DNA of 64,000 nucleotides from Daldinia sp. FL1419. Taxonomy: Eukaryota; Ascomycota; Sordariomycetes; Xylariales; Hypoxylaceae. A program made the position numbers and the translations under genes. The notes beneath the pieces are model-generated. The model did not search any database, was not told the DNA's origin, and saw only the letters and a list, made by a program, of their open reading frames with translations. Shown one piece after another: positions 1 to 10,803 of the stretch (position 1 is its first letter; each line of letters starts with the position of its first letter). Where the stretch lies: NCBI GenBank assembly GCA_025201765.1, contig MU623371.1:62001-126000 (forward strand). The letters are read 5' to 3'.

Positions 1-1002
1 TAGTGAAGCCGATTAATTCGGAAAGCTCATAGCAATAGCTTTACCTCACTCCTAAAGTTCCTCAGATCGGAGATTACAATAAGCGATTCGCCAACCCGAC
101 GCCTCTCGGTATCGTAGGGTAAGTCTTACACATGCCTACAATATACGTAGCATATCGAAGAAACCTAAGTAACTGAACAACCAGATTCGTCATCTCGACA
201 TTCACTTTTTCGATGACACTGATGGGCTGGGGAGGTGCTTCGGGAGCAACACCTGTCGTGTAAGTGCTATTTTCTGTCTCTATCACTCGATAACCCCCTT
301 TCCCCATACCTAGGTATTTTACCCGCCCCACAGAACATCGCCTTTTGCTGAGCGCGGCTAAATCATTATTTCGCCAATCAACAGGGGCATATTCTTCTTC
401 GTCGGACCCATCCTGCTATTAGTGTCCATGGTATTCGAATGGATCATGGGGAACTTCTTCCCTATGATGGCCATGGGTCTATATGCCGTCTTCTGGTTGT
501 CGTTCGGAATGCTACAGCTACCCACGCTACAATTAGGAGAACCCTACGCGACGGCCGGTGATCCGAGCGGCCAAATGTCACCCGAGTACAATAGTGTGAT
601 CGGGATATATCTCATCGTGTGGGGTTTCGCTTTGTTTACCTTTTTCCTGTTTACGCTCAAGGTGAACCTGGTATTCGCTATCATCTTTGCCTGTGCTACT
701 TCAGCGGTTTGGGTCTTGTCTAGCGCGTACTTCAAGCTCGCGGCGGGTAACTTCGAGGCGGCAGCAAGTTTACAAAAGGTTCGTCCTATTTTATGCTTGA
801 GAAATACCGTGGCTTAAGCTAACTAATTGCAAAGGCTGGAGGGGCTCTACTGTTTGTTGTAGCCACGTTAGGTTGGTATATGTGCGTTGTGATCATGGCT
901 GGGGAGATGCGTATCACGCTGAACCTTCCTCTTGGCGATCTTACTCGGTTCTGGCCAAGCACAGATGTAGATCTAGCGGAGGCGGCTGTACATCGCGACT
1001 AA
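1..1002 (+). CDS. GPR1/FUN34/YaaH family acetate-type transporter, 5' end outside window
   Basis: This is the 3' part of a plasma-membrane transporter of the acetate uptake / ammonium-export family (AceTr; fungal Ady2/AcpA relatives). Four visible exons join in frame: about 39-118, 185-259, 385-778 and 835-1002. The first carries NPTPLG, the counterpart of the family signature NPAPLGL. The following exons encode six hydrophobic segments, including GNFFPM and the GIYLIVWGFALFTFF helix. The last exon gives the usual short cytoplasmic tail. An in-frame stop at 36-38 next to a TAG acceptor indicates that earlier exons lie to the left of the window. The introns (119-184, 260-384, 779-834) have GT-AG ends. 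The family is clear; the substrate (acetate, other monocarboxylate or ammonium) cannot be read from sequence alone. Confidence 0.85.
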
Positions 1003-1529
1003 AGGATATGATAGTCGGAATTGGGGATATACTATATGTAGTACTATTACTGCTGCCCGGCAATTGTATCATACACAGACCTCAATTGTTATTCAACGTT
1101 CCCCAAAACGCCATACTACTCTTGAGGACTACTCCCGGTATGAATAACGACTTGGGAACCTTGGTGGTTGGTCAAGGAGTCAAAAGCAGAATTGGTAGCG
1201 CCTACGTCGAATCGATTGCAAAATCTGTCCTTCTCGCGTCAACTGTTCAAACGAATTGCAACATCCTCTTGTGTGTTATTAAAAAAAATATACCTAGGTA
1301 CCTATACTATAGATCTTCCCTGAGTTCAATCGTCAAGTCCGAGACACTCATAAAGATGTATGGGCTTCATCTCACGCAATATAGACGATCCCGCCTAAGA
1401 CTTAGGTATACGAGATGTGCAGCAGTTAGTATCTATACACTCGCTATATAATGCATCCAAACCCCCAAGATCCTTTATGATACCCCGGCAAGACTCAGCA
1501 CTTATATCGTGAATGCTTCTACTTGGTAA
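1003..1529. other. intergenic, nothing recognised
   Basis: Reading frames here are unlike any family I know and overlap the antisense of the neighbouring pseudogene. One palindromic ACCTAGGTACCT word lies at 1292-1303, part of a motif dispersed through the whole window. Confidence 0.5.
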
Positions 1530-2091
1530 TGGGTCGGTCGCCCTAACATTCGACGAGATGCTCATCGGGTCTTTGACATACTGAAAAATGACGGTATAGC
1601 AATCTGCCCAGTAGATGTCGGATACGCCGTTACGACTATGAATGCGAAGTCTCTCGAAAATATTTCCTAACAAAGCAAAGAGGAACCTATAAGCGACACG
1701 ATGGATCAGGTCGTACGCCATCCATAAGGAGGTGCATATTATGGGACCTCTGCATCGTGACATTATCGACCATCTAACGCAAGACCTGGATATCCCGGCT
1801 GGCGTCATCGCACGGTACAAGCGCGATCATCCAAGGATTAAAAACATTAATTATACTACCATGGGAGCATGCGATATAAACGGGAGTCTTTCGATCCTGG
1901 TCAACGCCGGTGCATTCCAGGATGCGCTTACAATTTTAACGTTTGCCGGGAACATACCACTTCTAGGTAGCCCGGCGAATCTGTTAGGGACAAGTGAGCT
2001 TTTGCACTACGACTTAATTAGAGATGTGCTCAAGCTTCGATGGGATATTGAACTTCCACCAGATCCGGAGATGGAGTTCTTGAGGTTTTGA
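1530..2091 (+). pseudogene. YrdC-domain (Sua5-like) protein relic
   Basis: The frame beginning near 1536 encodes HRVFDILKNDGIAICPVDVGYA and then SLENIFLTKQRGTYKRH. This is typical of the fungal YrdC-domain proteins related to tRNA threonylcarbamoyladenylate synthase Sua5. Near 1700 the homology moves to another frame (YAIHKEVHIMGPLHRDIIDH), which fits a one-base deletion. That second frame stays open to a TGA at 2089-2091. It runs through NIPLLGSPANLLGT directly into LIRDVLK, so roughly 40 residues normally found between these blocks are missing. No start codon precedes the first block; a TAA lies at 1527-1529. A frameshift plus an internal deletion argue for a pseudogene rather than a missed intron, since the second part reads continuously. 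A sequencing error at the frameshift cannot be excluded, but it would not explain the deletion. Confidence 0.6.
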
Positions 2092-3344
2092 CACTTGAAA
2101 GCTCTGGAGCCGGCTAAGTCCCTGCAGAGCTTGATTGCCCCTGTTCGGAACCCTTGAGCTAGTTGTAGGTATATAACTATAGAGACTCGAGAATATGACA
2201 GTCTCAGTATCTTCTATCCCCATCGAGTTTGTTACCACTTGCTACAAGGGGCGTAGAGGCATTTAGATTCCGAACGTTCTAGCATTGATCTCACCATAGC
2301 TACCTACCTAACCTTGGGTATTTTGGGCCAGCATATTTCAGACGTTTTATAAAATATAACTACAGCTAGGTACCTAGTTTAAAAGAGGATGAGATGAAAA
2401 TCAACTACCTCACATTATTTAACTACCAATTAACGGGCATTGTTCCAAGGCGTGTGCCCAGCACTCGCTTAACACTCACCTTTCAAGCGGCCAAGTGGGT
2501 ATCTCGGTCTCCGGACGTGTGGCACCTCGGTAGGAATTGGCATTTACCGAGACTTATTAAAATTTAATACGAGGTATATAACGAGGTGGTTAGCGAGAGA
2601 CCCATAACGTAGGAGGAGCACCGGAGGACGTAGCGCTCGCCGCGAACGCAACTAAGTTGAACCCAAGCAGTGAATTTCACATGGGTAATTCAGCTCCAAG
2701 TTCCACTCCATAAATTCTCTGATCATGTATTCGTACATACTGTAGTAATAGCTTGACTTATTCCGTAATACGTTAACTCAACAACCGGCCGTGGGGCCCC
2801 TTACTACCCCACAAGACTATCTCCGGTCTACGTTCGAGTATTTGGATGCGGTGAAGGGGAAATACCCACTTGGATTGATAAGGCCCTCCATATTCGATCG
2901 TCTATTTGACAGCTGTACTAACTCCACATCGTCTAGACCGCGGCTTGAAGCCGATGCATTACAAAAAATGGGGACATCCGGACGCACGCCAAGGCCGGAC
3001 TCGCGTTAGGTGTAGCCGGCGTCGGCGAGTAAGCCCTATGATCGCTTTCGGACTTGCCTAGAAGAGCATATCCGTCCCTATCAGTCAACGCCTATCCGTT
3101 CTGAAGCTCCCAACTATCAGGTAATGTGGATTCGTTCATCCGTTGTTGAGGATGTGTAAGGAATGGAGAGATAAGTTTAAAGGAGGGTCTGCCCATATGT
3201 CAGGCACATCTGCGGGCTCCAAGACTGTCGTGCAAGAGGGAAAAATAATATATCTAGGAGGTTATGCTGGTGTTCGTCCTCTTGTTCCGTGACGCTATCA
3301 TTCTAGGTCTTCAAGTACTTACTCGCCATTAATTACCTGCCAAG
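2092..3344. other. intergenic region with one unexplained open frame
   Basis: A CTAGGTACCTAG palindrome lies at 2366-2377. A frame at 2791-3009 contains a protein-like stretch (TPQDYLRSTFEYLDAVKGKY) but it begins at a GTG, has no flanking exon I could join and matches no family I recognise. It may be another gene relic. The rest shows nothing recognisable. Confidence 0.4.
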
Positions 3345-5298
3345 ATGATACGCCAAAAGAGCCGAATTTACGGCAATAGGCTGATCGCTATGATCACGCT
3401 CGTCGATGCGTGTAAGGGGACCTAACTCGTCTAAACCCCCTAGCTTCTAGCTAACAACTGTGATCAAGTGTCAAGTTGCTGGTTCGGATATGATCAGGCA
3501 TGTTGAATAAACACTAGCCGCCCCGATGAGCAATGTAGTCAATTCTGACTTTATATACCCAGGGCGTATTTGCCGGTGTCCTCGTTTCCGACGACTTCAA
3601 GCAGCAGTTCCCCGAGATTCTAAACCCCAATATATCAGGAATCGCATCGAGTTGCTTTTTCGTAAGAACCGCCTTATGTTGTGCTATGTTCCGTTCGTGA
3701 AGTGACTTTTAGCCTTGAACACGCAACTAAGATCATACAGATTGGAGCTTTCATAGGGGCAATAGCAGCTTTTATGCTAGGCGATAAACTCGGACGAAGA
3801 AAAACGATCGCTTGGGGATTGATATGCAACTTAGTAGGAGCAACTCTTCAATTTCTCTCGTGGCATCTACCCCAGATGATTATCGGTCGCTTAATAAACG
3901 GATTCGGCATTGGATTGACGTCGACCATGACTCCGGTTTTCCTCTCCGAATGTGCGAAACCACACCAACGAGGGAAGCTGGTTGTCATCGGCACATCTTC
4001 CAACGTAACGATGTTTTCGCTCGCGAATTGGATAGCCTATGCCCTGCACTCCCAAAACGGACCGTTCCAATGGCGATTTCCTCTCGCCTTTCAAGTTATT
4101 TTCTTCTTCATGATTGCGCCACTCCTAGTCTTAGTGACCGAGTCACCCAGATGGCTATTGCTAGTTGGCAAAGAGGAGGATGCCCTGGAGGTGCTTAGCC
4201 GGCTCGCCGGGAAAGATATTCCCATGGACGACAGCACCGTCGTAGGAGAATTTCGCTCTATTAAAGGCGCTATAGAGCTCGAGAGAGAAGACCGCACGCC
4301 GCTAATGGACGTCCTTTGCTTTCGCGATAAGACGCATAACTTCCGTCGCTTGATCCTATCCTGCGGTGCGCAGTTGATGCAGCAGTTGAGCGGCATAAAC
4401 TCCATAGGTTTGGCTCTCTCCACGCCGATATCTCGTACATCTCTAATATCTCACTAGGATTCTATCTCCCCACGTTGTTGACACAGAACGTCGGTTTCAG
4501 CCAAGAAATGAGCAGATTGATTTCTGGTATAAGCAGTACAGTCTACCTCGTTTCTGCATTTGGGAGCGTCATCGTCATCGACCGTCTTGGTCGCCGAAAG
4601 TATGCACCCCAAACTTTATATTCGGCAAACTAGAATCAAGCTGCTAATACGAGTTTAGGATGCTACTATACGGTTCTATCATGATGGGAATATGTCATCT
4701 AGTTGCCTCATTATGCCTCAGGTCCGGTGAGCTCGACGCATCTAAGACCAAACTTGTGAGACCGTCCTTTTCTACGATCCCGAAGCTTGAAATCGAGTTA
4801 ACCATAGTTTCAGATGGGAAATGTGGCCACCGCTATGTTTATCCTGTATCACGTCTTCTTCGGCACATCCTGGGCCTGTGTACCATGGGTATACGCCGCC
4901 GAAGTTAGTTCGTTAGGCTGGAGAACTCGGGGCGCCGGAGCCGCAACAGCAACAAATTGGCTCGGAGGGTTTGTGATGACTCAAATCACTAAAGTCGGTC
5001 TCGATAATCTGGGCTGGGCGCTTTTTCTAAGTAAGTTTCCCCATTTACAACGTCTCAACTCTATACGACAACCGTGAAGTGTTATTAACAAGGAGCAGTA
5101 TTTGCCGTCTTTTCATTCTCCTTTTTCCCTGTAGTTCTCTTATTTTACCCCGAAACTTCGAATCGGACGCTTGAGGATATGGATCATATGTTCATACAGA
5201 ATCCGTCTATCTTCGTATTAGGAAGGCCAGAAATGACTCAGCGGAGGCGGCCGGCGAGCTTCGCGACAGCAGAAGCCGAACGCATTGCAAGAGGGTGA
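3345..5298 (+). CDS. MFS sugar transporter (hexose-type)
   Basis: This is a sugar:proton symporter of the MFS sugar-porter family, with 12 predicted membrane helices and a plasma-membrane location. Eight exons join in frame to 504 aa: 3345-3409, 3476-3497, 3563-3661, 3741-4407, 4458-4599, 4659-4755, 4814-5030 and 5093-5298. Family marks in order are FGYDQGVFAGVLVSD (helix 1), LGDKLGRRKTI (loop 2-3), TESPRWLL, QQLSGINSIGFYLPTLL (helix 7), DRLGRRK (loop 8-9) and PETSNRTLEDMD after the last helix. The start is the first ATG that opens the exon continuing into the FGYDQ block; the cytoplasmic N-terminus is short but normal for the family. The intron after FGYDQ begins with GC rather than GT. The gene appears intact, and the substrate is not readable. 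Confidence 0.88.
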
Positions 5299-6003
5299 TG
5301 AGTATTAACACATTTGGAAAGGATGATCGTCAGGTTTGGTAGGCGCGTCGATAAAGATACCCAGTAACATGTTGCCTAGAATATTCAGACTTAATATAAA
5401 ACGCCAATTCCTGGCACCCAGCGTCCCATAGCATCCCAAGCCCCCCAAGCCTCAAGGTCTCGATTCGTAGCGCAATATTTAGTGGCAGCTGTTAAAATCT
5501 CATAGAATCTAGGTATAATAAATTCCTCTGTCTCTGGAAACTTCGAGAAAATTGTAAGCCACCCATTCATAGGGCGAAATATTCCCGAAGCGAATAGGGT
5601 GCTAGGTGTTGATACCTACCTATATCACCTGTCTCCGTTCAATCTGTCATTCCGATGAAGAGCCGATATATAATTCGGCTATACGTGAGAGCCAATTATA
5701 ATGAGTTGCCGCGTCCTAAGAGACATGCGTCTATCCCATCCAATATCCCAGCAACCTTGTGGTACCCATTTAGCCGATATATTAAGAACAGCTCACGACG
5801 TCAGTGATGTATTTCACGGGATAACCACGGCAGTATATAAACAACATCACAGCGCCGACAATTGTCATGAAGTCTGACGGCCGTTTCTTACCAGGTAGAC
5901 CCCAACTTGAAGTTGCGAATTACGCGGCGCATATCCAGTTCCATTAGTTTACTCTGCGGCATCATTTATTATAATACTATTCAGGAACTCAACAACTGTA
6001 GCC
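5299..6003. promoter_or_regulatory. intergenic, promoter side of the small secreted protein gene
   Basis: No coding sequence was recognised. A TATA-like element (GTATATAAAC, about 5832-5841) lies some 165 bp before the ATG at 6004 and is the only candidate core-promoter element I would point to. Confidence 0.35.
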
Positions 6004-6354
6004 ATGCGAGCTACTACCTGTATACAAGTGTTGGCTGCTCTAGCCGTTTCGCGGTTTAGTGAGGCACGGCCTATGCAACACTACGAAGGACTTGCAGAGA
6101 CATATATACAAGCCCTAGGTTCGAACATGGTAGCAAACGACACCGCTGCTGCCCCACCTTCGCCCGCCACGTCTACCACAACTGCTGAAGATACAAACTC
6201 AGCATGTAAGCCATTTAAGATGCCAGCGGTACCTCCACACTGCCTCATGATTTCCGGGGAGCTGGTATGTCATGGCTACTCGCTATATTGTCGATACCCT
6301 ACCGACTGGGGTGTTGGATACGACCAAGTCGGGGAATGTTGGACTTGCAAATGA
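6004..6354 (+). CDS. small secreted cysteine-containing protein, effector-like
   Basis: This is a single-exon gene of 116 aa. The N-terminus (MRATTCIQVLAALAVSRFSEA) looks like a signal peptide with cleavage near residue 21. A Ser/Thr/Ala/Pro-rich linker covers about residues 45-65. The C-terminal 50 residues hold six cysteines (in ACK, HCL, VCHG, YCR, ECW and TCK), enough for three disulfides. No known family is apparent, so no function is proposed. Size, secretion signal and even cysteine number resemble apoplastic effectors or antimicrobial-type secreted proteins. It stands alone with over 1 kb of non-coding DNA downstream, near a secreted metalloprotease. Alternative: a spurious frame, though signal peptide plus patterned cysteines makes that less likely. 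Confidence 0.6.
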   Translation: MRATTCIQVLAALAVSRFSEARPMQHYEGLAETYIQALGSNMVANDTAAAPPSPATSTTTAEDTNSACKPFKMPAVPPHCLMISGELVCHGYSLYCRYPTDWGVGYDQVGECWTCK

Positions 6355-7371
6355 TATTTCCAATGGAAAAGAGCAAGTTTCGATGGATTTATACGTGAAA
6401 ATCAATGTTCGGGGAGCATGGCGAACGAGGGTTGCTTTAGTCTATGGTGTCAATCCAAGGTCACCCAAGCTTAGGGACCGATAGGAGTTGGATCAATTAG
6501 CGGGTATGGCGAATTTGGACTTACTACTGGATTAGTGGAATTTTTCTGTAACTCAAACGATGATCGTTAATCAACATTGTCGAATTGTATAAAAATACAT
6601 GTTCTTTATGCCAGCTTTTCAATGGACTTCGCACAAAGGAGCATAGTAGAGTGGATCGTGTACCTTGATGGCCCTTGCAAGTCTTACGTAGCGCCGCCCG
6701 TAACTTTGACTATCCAATCCACAGCGTCGGGTGTAAGATCTACACAAGTGTACCAAACATTCAAAACGCGGGGCAAATAAATCCAATGTAATAGGCTAGG
6801 TAGGCCATGACAAGGAATGAGGTTGAGCCGCTTAATCTTACACTGACGTCCCGTGTCACTCTGATGAATCCTAGAAATACTTTTGGAATCTCGCAGACCC
6901 GTCGACCTCCACCTAATATAAAGAACGCACCCGTAGCGGGATGTATCCGATAGCTACACCTATACTAAACTGTAAGTACTGTGCAAAGAAGGCTATTACT
7001 ATATAAACACTCTGGAAGTCACTGCTAGAAATGCCAAAGGATGAGCTTGATATGTTTCTATGTGCACCAGGTATACAAATACGCAATCGTTAAAATGATA
7101 GTCCTTAAGCTCGTCTGAATATTCATAATTCACTTCACGCAGGAGTATAATAATAAGAACCGCGTTAAGCGCCTAATAAATGTATTATAAACTAAAGGCT
7201 CTAACTATCCCGGGGTAGTCGCGAATCACTAGGACCCGACCCGATAGGTAACTCGGAGAAGTGGGTCCAAAGAACGGAGCGGAACCCTACTCTAGTAGAA
7301 CTTGGACACGCGATACTCCTTTCAGGTTCCCAGTATCCAAGGAGGCATCCAGATTGAACCCTATCAGCTGC
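6355..7371. other. intergenic, nothing recognised
   Basis: Short frames at 6272-6484 and 6577-6780 have no recognisable homology, and the second begins at a non-ATG codon. The region is AT-leaning and carries no clear repeat. Confidence 0.5.
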
Positions 7372-8461
7372 CTAAGCGCGGTAAGTAGACCATGAACTGT
7401 ATATACGGTCTTCTTGTCCAGCGGTGAACTCCTCGTAGCAAGCACTATATCAAAGTCTTAGCACAGTATCTAGGTACATAGGGCATTACTTAAGAAACGA
7501 GGGTTAACTCACTCATCCGAGTAGTCCATGTAGTTGTGAATAGGATCGACACCACCGCCGGGGCATGTATCACGACCAATCATACATCCAGAGCTTGCAG
7601 ATTGTTCTGCTGGGGTGTCGTCAACTGAGTCGCCGGCACCGCTGCAACCACCCTGGAAGGTATGGTAGAGATTGAACCAGTGGCCCGTCTTTCGGCGATA
7701 CTACGTTAGCTATCGTCATCTTCGAGGGTTAAAGACTAACCTCGTGAACAGCGGTCCCTCCAAGGTTGTATGGAGCTGCCGAGCCCCCAGGTACGGAGTG
7801 AGCTAGGATGGTACATCCATCAAGATAAAACTCGGTCGAGCCCTCAGCGACGTTGTCTGGGAAGTAGCAATATCTAGTTGTCACATTAGCAGCTTTTCTT
7901 ACACAATATAGTCAAAGTTAGTCCGTAGTCTTACCCAAGAAGCCCGCCACCGAGATTTCCCAAGAAATATATATTCAAATCCGAGTAGGTGCCTTTGCGA
8001 AGCGCCTGTTTCATCGCGATCTCGTCCCCGTCGGCGGCCCAATTATCATTGACGGTCCAGTCCGTGTCAACAAGGTTAAAAGAAATTCCATGAACACCGT
8101 AGTCTGCGTTCATAACATCCAACTGGTCGTCGATCATTTGTTGCTATACATAGATCAGTATACCACAAGTCTAAATGATAAATTTACCACTCACGGTAAT
8201 ATAACCATCGTCAAGCGACGTAGATGACGCTACAACGTGGAAGTAGGCATTTACGCTGATAGATCGAAGCGCTCGGGACTCGCCCTTGGCCCGCATCTCC
8301 CGCTCCTTTGCAAGCAGGGCTTGCGAGGCAGCGATTTGCGCTTCGGTGGGCTCAGGGGTACCACAAAGCCTCGTGGAGTTCCCATCCACTCGTGGATATA
8401 CATAATGAGCAGTAGCTGAGTAGGCCAACAGGGCAATAGCGGTAGCAGACTTGAACAGCAT
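7372..8461 (-). CDS. secreted pappalysin-like zinc metalloprotease (M43)
   Basis: This is an extracellular metalloendopeptidase of MEROPS family M43 (fungal MEP1-like). Five exons on the complement join in frame to 285 aa: 8461-8195, 8143-7935, 7873-7741, 7688-7513 and 7444-7372. Residues 1-18 form a signal peptide (MLFKSATAIALLAYSATA), followed by a short propeptide. Typical blocks are NADYGVHGISFNL, NWAADGDEIAMKQALRKGTY, YCYFPDN and LDGCTILAHSVPGG. The zinc site reads HETGHWFNLYH; the Met-turn region reads NYMDYSDDACYEEFT. The glycine usual at position 8 of HEXXHXXGXXH is asparagine here. An intron splits the zinc motif between Glu and Thr. All splice sites are GT-AG and the frame is intact, so an active enzyme is likely. 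It probably degrades host or substrate proteins. Confidence 0.88.
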
Positions 8462-10227
8462 TGTATTTTGAGTGTTTTCTACTGTTTTTAAATAAATGGA
8501 AGCTTTAATAGAAGGGATGGTTTCTATAGGGGTATTGGGACATTGGTCACAGATCCCAAGGACATCTTATAGTCGTTCGTACAGAAACATAAGCCCGCTA
8601 ACGAACCTTTCCTATAGAACTCGGCCCCGTGAGAATCTGCTAAGGGCTCAGTTACCTGCCTATTTCGTGCCATCACGTATCTACTGAATTTTCTTCTGTG
8701 CAAAGGTTTCTGTGATACGAAATCGCTGGCTCGTTACGTGACTCCTGGTTAACCAATCGGCCGTCACCCTCCAATATCTGACAGCAGGATTAGTCGACGC
8801 CGTCTTCATGATGTAAGTCACGGTAGTTTGTATGTTCAGCTCTAGCATCCGCGGAAGGCTTGAAACTAGGCGGTCTCGACTGCAAGAGAGCCTTGCTCGG
8901 AACAGCAGGTTACCACTGGGTGCGCTGAGAGTGATTGTGCATCATCTATAAGAAGAAGCTGGATGAGCCCCTGTCCGACGCACCTAAATGCTACTGCCAT
9001 AATCAATATATTTCTTCGCTTCGTCCTATCAGCTTCAGCGCCGGAGGTGGTACGCATAGAAATAGGTGTGGTAAGCTCGCAGACCATTCTGCTAGGTGTT
9101 ATCTGCTAGGACCGACCGCGGTCTCTTGGCGGAGAGAACTCTGATTAGAAACAGGTGCAGTAAGCTACCAACAATCCCCAAGAAAATCCACAGCGGGAGG
9201 TAGTATTCTCAACCCATTCAAGTCTCTCTGACGTGCGCAAAAGCTATAGTACCATCCCAGTCACCTACCGACTAGGGAAAGATTGCGACGGTCCAATTGC
9301 CGTCAGAATCTATATTAATGCAGGTCACCCGTCTCTTTGCATGAGATAAGATGAGATATCCCAGCTATCACAAACCCGGCCGCTTGCCTGTTACGGCTGT
9401 TACCTATGTAGAACCGTGACCCTGGTTACGAACCAGCTGATAATACTATCAATCCAAATCGCAAAATCTTCAAGTAGAGATAGGGTATTAGGCACCTAAT
9501 ACAATCTCTCAGCTTTGTATGATAGTGATAGGTAATAAGTGCTGTAGTGTTCTCCGAGAGATATTTTGGGTGCCAAGCTGTCGCCAAGGATTGCAACGTT
9601 GACGCTTGACAAGGCCTCATGTACGTATTATCGTTTGTTATAGTGTTTACTAATAACGAAAAACCAATTGCCGCTCAGCTCACTCCTAAGTCGCCAACAC
9701 GAAGCTATAGATAAGCGAGATGATTCGCCCGACGCCTTGTGAGATTAAACGCACTAGAGAGCTTAACGAATTAGAGCCATTAAGCCTTACATGAATATAT
9801 TATTTCTTAAAAGTCAGTTTTCAGATTGCTGAAGTTATATCTTGGCACTTGAAGCCATTGACAGTCAAATTTTAGATGATTACCTCTTACCACAACATGT
9901 CGGGCGGTATCAAATACTCTTGTTATGTAAGTTGCTCAATAGGTAACTACCTAGGTAGTCAGCAAGGTTAAAGAAAGCTCAGATGTACCTAGGGGTAAAG
10001 AGAGATTAATTCAGGTACATTTTTGTAACACGGTCTATATAGTCTCTCATCTAGATGGTATCCATCGTCATAATTCATGTCTTTCTATCGTGCCGGCCAC
10101 CGTTATATTAGTCCACCAAGTTTAGCGATCGAGCGCCAAGGTACTGATTATCTTGACAGTTCCATTGATCAAATATCTGAGGTCAACAAACCCCCCTTTG
10201 AACGGACACTCGTAGAAACCCGTCAAG
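8462..10227. other. intergenic, nothing recognised
   Basis: About 1.8 kb without a supportable gene. The frames at 8496-8687, 8866-9144 and 9426-9620 look random. A CTACCTAGGTAG palindrome lies at 9947-9958. Confidence 0.5.
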
Positions 10228-10803
10228 TTACAGGGCACTCTTTATAGCCAGAAATAAAGCATCAGCACGGGCCAACATGTTGCCATTCCCATCCTCGATC
10301 CACGCCTCGGCGCGAAACTTTCGCCCCTCCAATTTTACAATCCTCGCACGGGCCAAAACAGTCGCACACGTGGGAACAGGTTTCAAGAACTTCGTGTTCA
10401 GATAAGCCGTCATATACGGTAAATCTGGCATGAATTTCCTCTGCTGATTAACTGGGATGAGAAGACCGATAACTTCGTCAAGGATCGTGACGACAATGCC
10501 TCCATGACAAACGTTCGGATACCCGTTCAAGCCGGGGCCCAACGTCAAGAAAGCTTTGACCGAGTTTATGGGTTCTTCGGGAGAGGGAGGCTCCTCGTAA
10601 ACCTCTAGCATGGCCATGATAGTGGCCCGGGATTTAAGAGTCTCTGAGTATAAGGAGTCTTCTCCGCTAGACTTTCGCGACCGACATTCTGGTGATCTAG
10701 TGATAATTCTCGAGCCGCTTTTGGAGCTGCGAAGATGGCGAGCACACCATGGAATGGAAGCAAAGTGCTCATGATCAGATCCCGCAATTGGAATATCAGC
10801 CAT
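10228..10803 (-). CDS. PaaI-type hotdog-fold thioesterase
   Basis: This is an acyl-CoA thioesterase-like protein of the 4HBT/PaaI superfamily, 191 aa in a single exon. The C-terminal half carries the hotdog core: NVCHGGIVVTILDEVIGLL forms the central helix with the catalytic Asp/Glu, and YLNTKFLKPVP plus ALFLAIKSAL are the later strands. The N-terminal half is an extension typical of fungal members that dock on small CoA substrates. I chose the ATG at 10803 (MADIPIAGSDHEHF) because family members begin this way; an in-frame ATG eight codons upstream (10827) is also possible. It is divergent from the rhamnosidase gene across about 1 kb. The substrate is unknown. Confidence 0.82.
   Translation of the reverse strand: MADIPIAGSDHEHFASIPWCARHLRSSKSGSRIITRSPECRSRKSSGEDSLYSETLKSRATIMAMLEVYEEPPSPEEPINSVKAFLTLGPGLNGYPNVCHGGIVVTILDEVIGLLIPVNQQRKFMPDLPYMTAYLNTKFLKPVPTCATVLARARIVKLEGRKFRAEAWIEDGNGNMLARADALFLAIKSAL

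Noticed and set aside
873..1451. 192-aa + strand frame
   Set aside because: It runs through the last transporter exon in the wrong frame and then into non-coding DNA.
1395..1820. 141-aa - strand frame
   Set aside because: It is antisense to the YrdC relic and shows no family features.
2791..3009. Possible small gene (TPQDYLRSTFEYLDAVKGKY)
   Set aside because: It starts at GTG, has no joinable exon and no recognised family; it may be a relic but I cannot support a gene call.
7140..7210. AT-rich segment considered as a transposon remnant
   Set aside because: No terminal repeats, target duplication or transposase frame was found.
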